NCBI GenBank assembly: GCA_009841115.1
Contig: VXML01000058.1
Location: 218,734-282,733, forward strand
Direction of reading: 5' to 3'
DNA: 64,000 nt
Origin: Gemmatimonadota bacterium
GTDB taxonomy: Bacteria > Latescibacterota > UBA2968 > UBA8231
This document shows positions 61,829-64,000 of the stretch, in pieces (the stretch's first letter is position 1; every line of letters starts with the position of its first letter). Made by a program: the position numbers and the translations under genes. The notes beneath the pieces were generated by a model. That model was not told the origin of the DNA. It worked only from the letters and a program-made list of their open reading frames with translations, and searched no databases.

Positions 61829-62050
61829 GATATTGCTGTTGTGCGTCTGCGTTTTGCCCGCGTGTTATTTTGAGACCGTGATATAGGGCGTTCCTTGCGC
61901 TGAAGGTTTGCACTAATTCAGTTTAGTCAATTTTATAATAGCCCTGTTCTATCGCATCGACAATCAGAGAGTACTTGAGGCCGGAGTGAGTCGCGGTCAA
62001 ATAAGTGGAAGAAGTGCGCCGCGACCTGCCGGAAGACGCCGAAACCGAGG
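61829..62050. other. Intergenic spacer, possible gene fragment on minus strand
   Basis: No supported gene. On the minus strand at about 61930-62005 one frame reads SGLKYSLIVDAIEQGYYKID then stops, and a shifted frame is open further upstream, as might be left by an eroded gene. The region is AT-rich near 61920-61945. A promoter for the helicase gene at 62051 may be in it but cannot be placed. Confidence 0.2.
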
Positions 62051-64000
62051 ATGAAACGCCCCAAAGAGCTACGTTTTATCGCGCTGAAGTATGCTGGACG
62101 CTGCCGATCATGTGCAATGAGGCTAGAGGCGGGCCAGCGCGCCTACTGGTCACCATTGTCGAAAAAGGTCTGGTGTATTGACTGTGCAAGTGGCGAGGGT
62201 TCCTCGGTCCAAGTCGCATCGGATAGCATAGCGGGCGATTCGCGGAATACGGCAACGAACGCAAGTCCCAGCGGTTCAAGCTCTTCAAAGCCGGCTGCCA
62301 ACAGCGGGCAAACTCCCTGGCAGCAATTATGCAATTATGCGCAACGGTGCATTGAAGCGGAAGCAGCAAAATCACTGGTCCCGTACGTCAAAGAGAACTC
62401 TCTGTGGTTCTTGCATCGTGGGGAAGAGAAACTGGTTGTTGGGCAGAGCGACTCGACGCAGGCACCCGGAGAACTCCCCGATAAACTGAGGTCTCGCACC
62501 GGGTCGATCATTTACGGCTGGCCGACCATCGTCGTAACCGACCGCGATCACACACCCAAGGTTGCTCCTCTTTTCGCTGTCCAAATAGAACCGGAACAAG
62601 GCCCCGATAACCAGTGGGAACTTCACGCTACTATGGAGCCAGAGTTCAATTTGGCCATCACGGCAAGCGGTATCTTTGACCCTTCGATCACCGAAGACAT
62701 CAGCGACCTGTTAAGTCACGGATTGCCGTTCGGAGATGCCGACGCTTTTGGTGTCCTCGCCGAACGAACAGCCGACCTGCTCGGGCTTCAGATATTATCG
62801 CCTCTCAACGCGAGAATCCTCGAATCGAACATCGATCGCAAACAAGGCATCTACAACGCCGCGATTTCGGTCGTGGCCGAGTGGTCTGGAGGATACACCA
62901 GCACCCTTCGTGAGGAACTGCGACAACTGCAGACTCGCGAAGACTGGGCGACTACGGCTGCGGCCCATCTTCTCCTCGACGGTTTTGCGCAGAAGGAAGA
63001 CAAGCGACCTCCGTCCGAACCTCTCGCAGCTCCACTTGTATGCAACCAATCACAGGAAGAAACACTCGAACGTCTCCGCAGAGATCCTCTGACAGTCGTG
63101 ACCGGCCCACCTGGGACCGGTAAGACGCAACTCGTAGTCAACGCGGTTACGAACGCGTGGCTGGACGGCGACAAGGTCTTAGTGACTTCGACCAACAATG
63201 GTGCAGTTGACGTGGCCGTCGACCGTGCGGAAAAGGACGTGAGTAGCGGCTTGTTAGTCCGCACCGGCAATCGCGATGTGCGCGAGCAGGTCCCGGATCG
63301 CATTACCGCTGCGTTGGCTCAGGCGGCAACGCAGCGCGGCAACCAAGCCGCAGCGCGCGCCCGATTGAAGCGAGTCACTACTGAGCGTATCCAGCTAATG
63401 GAGAAATTGGCGCGGCTGGACGAACTCGATGTGAAACTACTTCGGGTGGTCGAAGGGCAGGAGAAACTCAGGCAAGCATTGAAGGAGGCGGCGCAAACAC
63501 TCTGGACTAACGCGAGTCCTCCTGAACTGTCCATCAGTTCCCACGAAATAGAGCAACGAGCCAGCCAGTTGTTGAGAATGGAGAAAGAGAAATTGGCGCG
63601 GCTGGACGAACTGGACGTGGAACTGTTGCAACTTGCAGAAAAACAAGAGGAACTCAGGCAAGCCTTGAAAGATGCGGTGCGAACACTCTGGATTAACGCG
63701 AGTCCCCCTGAACTGTCCATCAGTTCCCGCGAAATAGAGCGACGAGCCAGCCAGTTGTTGAGGGTGTGGTTGTTCCGTCGTTTCCGTACGCGTCGTTTCC
63801 GCGTGCGACTCGGTTGCTGTGAAACCGCTCCATTGGAGCAACTCGTCGCTTGGGCTCGGATTGATCAGCGCCTAGCAGAGCTGACCTCCCAGTTGGAAAT
63901 TGGACGAGCTGAACGTCAACAGGTGTGGTCGTCCTATCACTGCCCTACGCGTCGTTTCCGCGTGCGACTCGGTTGCTGTGAAACCGCTCCATTGGAGCAA
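62051..64000 (+). CDS. SF1 helicase (DNA2/NAM7-like), 3' end outside window
   Basis: From ATG 62051 the frame is open for 650 codons to the window end. Residues 18-45 contain C18-x2-C21 and C42-x2-C45, a zinc-ribbon-like start. A middle region of unclear type precedes VVTGPPGTGKTQLVVNA with Walker A at 352-359, then LVTSTNNGAVDVAVDR (motif Ia), typical of UPF1/DNA2-like superfamily 1 helicases (AAA_11). From residue 451 on, two tandem repeat families follow instead of the usual helicase sequence. The C-terminal motifs would lie beyond the window. GAGG directly abuts the ATG, so the start is uncertain. Confidence 0.78.
   Translation, partial: MKRPKELRFIALKYAGRCRSCAMRLEAGQRAYWSPLSKKVWCIDCASGEGSSVQVASDSIAGDSRNTATNASPSGSSSSKPAANSGQTPWQQLCNYAQRCIEAEAAKSLVPYVKENSLWFLHRGEEKLVVGQSDSTQAPGELPDKLRSRTGSIIYGWPTIVVTDRDHTPKVAPLFAVQIEPEQGPDNQWELHATMEPEFNLAITASGIFDPSITEDISDLLSHGLPFGDADAFGVLAERTADLLGLQILSPLNARILESNIDRKQGIYNAAISVVAEWSGGYTSTLREELRQLQTREDWATTAAAHLLLDGFAQKEDKRPPSEPLAAPLVCNQSQEETLERLRRDPLTVVTGPPGTGKTQLVVNAVTNAWLDGDKVLVTSTNNGAVDVAVDRAEKDVSSGLLVRTGNRDVREQVPDRITAALAQAATQRGNQAAARARLKRVTTERIQLMEKLARLDELDVKLLRVVEGQEKLRQALKEAAQTLWTNASPPELSISSHEIEQRASQLLRMEKEKLARLDELDVELLQLAEKQEELRQALKDAVRTLWINASPPELSISSREIERRASQLLRVWLFRRFRTRRFRVRLGCCETAPLEQLVAWARIDQRLAELTSQLEIGRAERQQVWSSYHCPTRRFRVRLGCCETAPLEQ
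63401..63762 (+). repeat. 186-bp imperfect tandem duplication within helicase gene
   Basis: Two units start with GAGAAATTGGCGCGGCTGGA at 63401 and 63587, offset 186 bp (62 codons), and both end CGAGCCAGCCAGTTGTTGAG (63557-63576 and 63743-63762). The peptide unit begins EKLARLDELDVE and ends EIEQRASQLLR. The repeats are coiled-coil-like. The unit length is a multiple of three, so the frame is kept. Confidence 0.9.
63764..64000 (+). repeat. 159-bp tandem duplication, second copy cut by window end
   Basis: GTGTGGT at 63764-63770 recurs at 63923-63929, and the 54-bp stretch at 63788-63841 is repeated exactly at 63947-64000, both at 159-bp offset (53 codons). The peptide segment contains RRFRVRLGCCETAPLEQ. 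Identity over 54 bp implies a recent duplication; the second copy continues outside the window. Confidence 0.9.

Noticed and set aside
62076..62626. Minus-strand frames opposite the helicase start
   Set aside because: No domain features, while the plus-strand frame is open for 650 codons with Walker A and zinc-ribbon motifs.

Overview
The window is about 64 kb of mostly GC-rich bacterial DNA with dense, often overlapping genes. I see no rRNA, tRNA, CRISPR array or recognisable insertion sequence. Gene content points to an uncultured, didermic heterotroph of the kind found in Latescibacterota, Poribacteria and some Planctomycetes relatives: lipoproteins, signal peptides, a SurA-like chaperone, FlgD-like C-terminal domains, several phytanoyl-CoA dioxygenase (PhyH) family proteins, a sulfatase, enolase-superfamily and hydantoinase genes. 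The phylum is an inference from gene content only; no marker gene is present.

Layout. (1) Positions 1-17465: a partial beta-helix lipoprotein on the minus strand, then a long plus-strand run encoding a TPR lipoprotein, a secreted CBM9-like protein, three related discoidin-like proteins with FlgD-like C-termini, two very large secreted paralogues and a SurA-like rotamase. This looks like one uncharacterised cell-surface module; a fourth discoidin-like paralogue sits alone at 57742-60096. (2) 17477-21150: an (alpha/alpha)-toroid-like protein, an HpcH/HpaI aldolase and a 2-hydroxyacid dehydrogenase, probably sugar-acid catabolism. (3) 21337-32188: an NTF2-like protein, a short protein, an atypical SDR, then a minus-strand group (RraA-like, PhyH, creatininase, desaturase) facing a plus-strand group (GH32-like, HGG-type PhyH, SDR, large membrane protein). 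(4) 32189-35745: a regulatory-looking spacer with a perfect dyad, followed by a GPP34 (Golgi phosphoprotein 3 family)-cytochrome P450 fusion and a sulfotransferase. (5) 35803-43833: M14-type deacylase, bicupin, a HigA-like fragment, EamA transporter, an AT-rich PIN-domain gene pair, and hydantoinase A/B genes. (6) 43896-57584: BNR/sialidase-like protein, DUF234 ATPase, MmsA, M28 peptidase, type-2 malate/lactate dehydrogenase, SDR, small coiled-coil protein, PhyH, aldehyde dehydrogenase, enolase-superfamily dehydratase and sulfatase. (7) 57742-64000: the solitary surface paralogue, an AlbA_2/ATPase-type protein containing an in-frame 12-bp repeat, and the start of an SF1 helicase with nested internal duplications, running off the window.

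The strongest candidates for something undescribed are the GPP34-P450 fusion with its adjacent sulfotransferase, and the 0.8-17 kb surface module, whose members share architectures and a tyrosine C-terminus. Catalytic sites that depart from their families (PhyH with HGG, SDR with YxxxE, GH32-like lacking the usual Glu) are also worth attention. All function statements rest on motif reading without database search.
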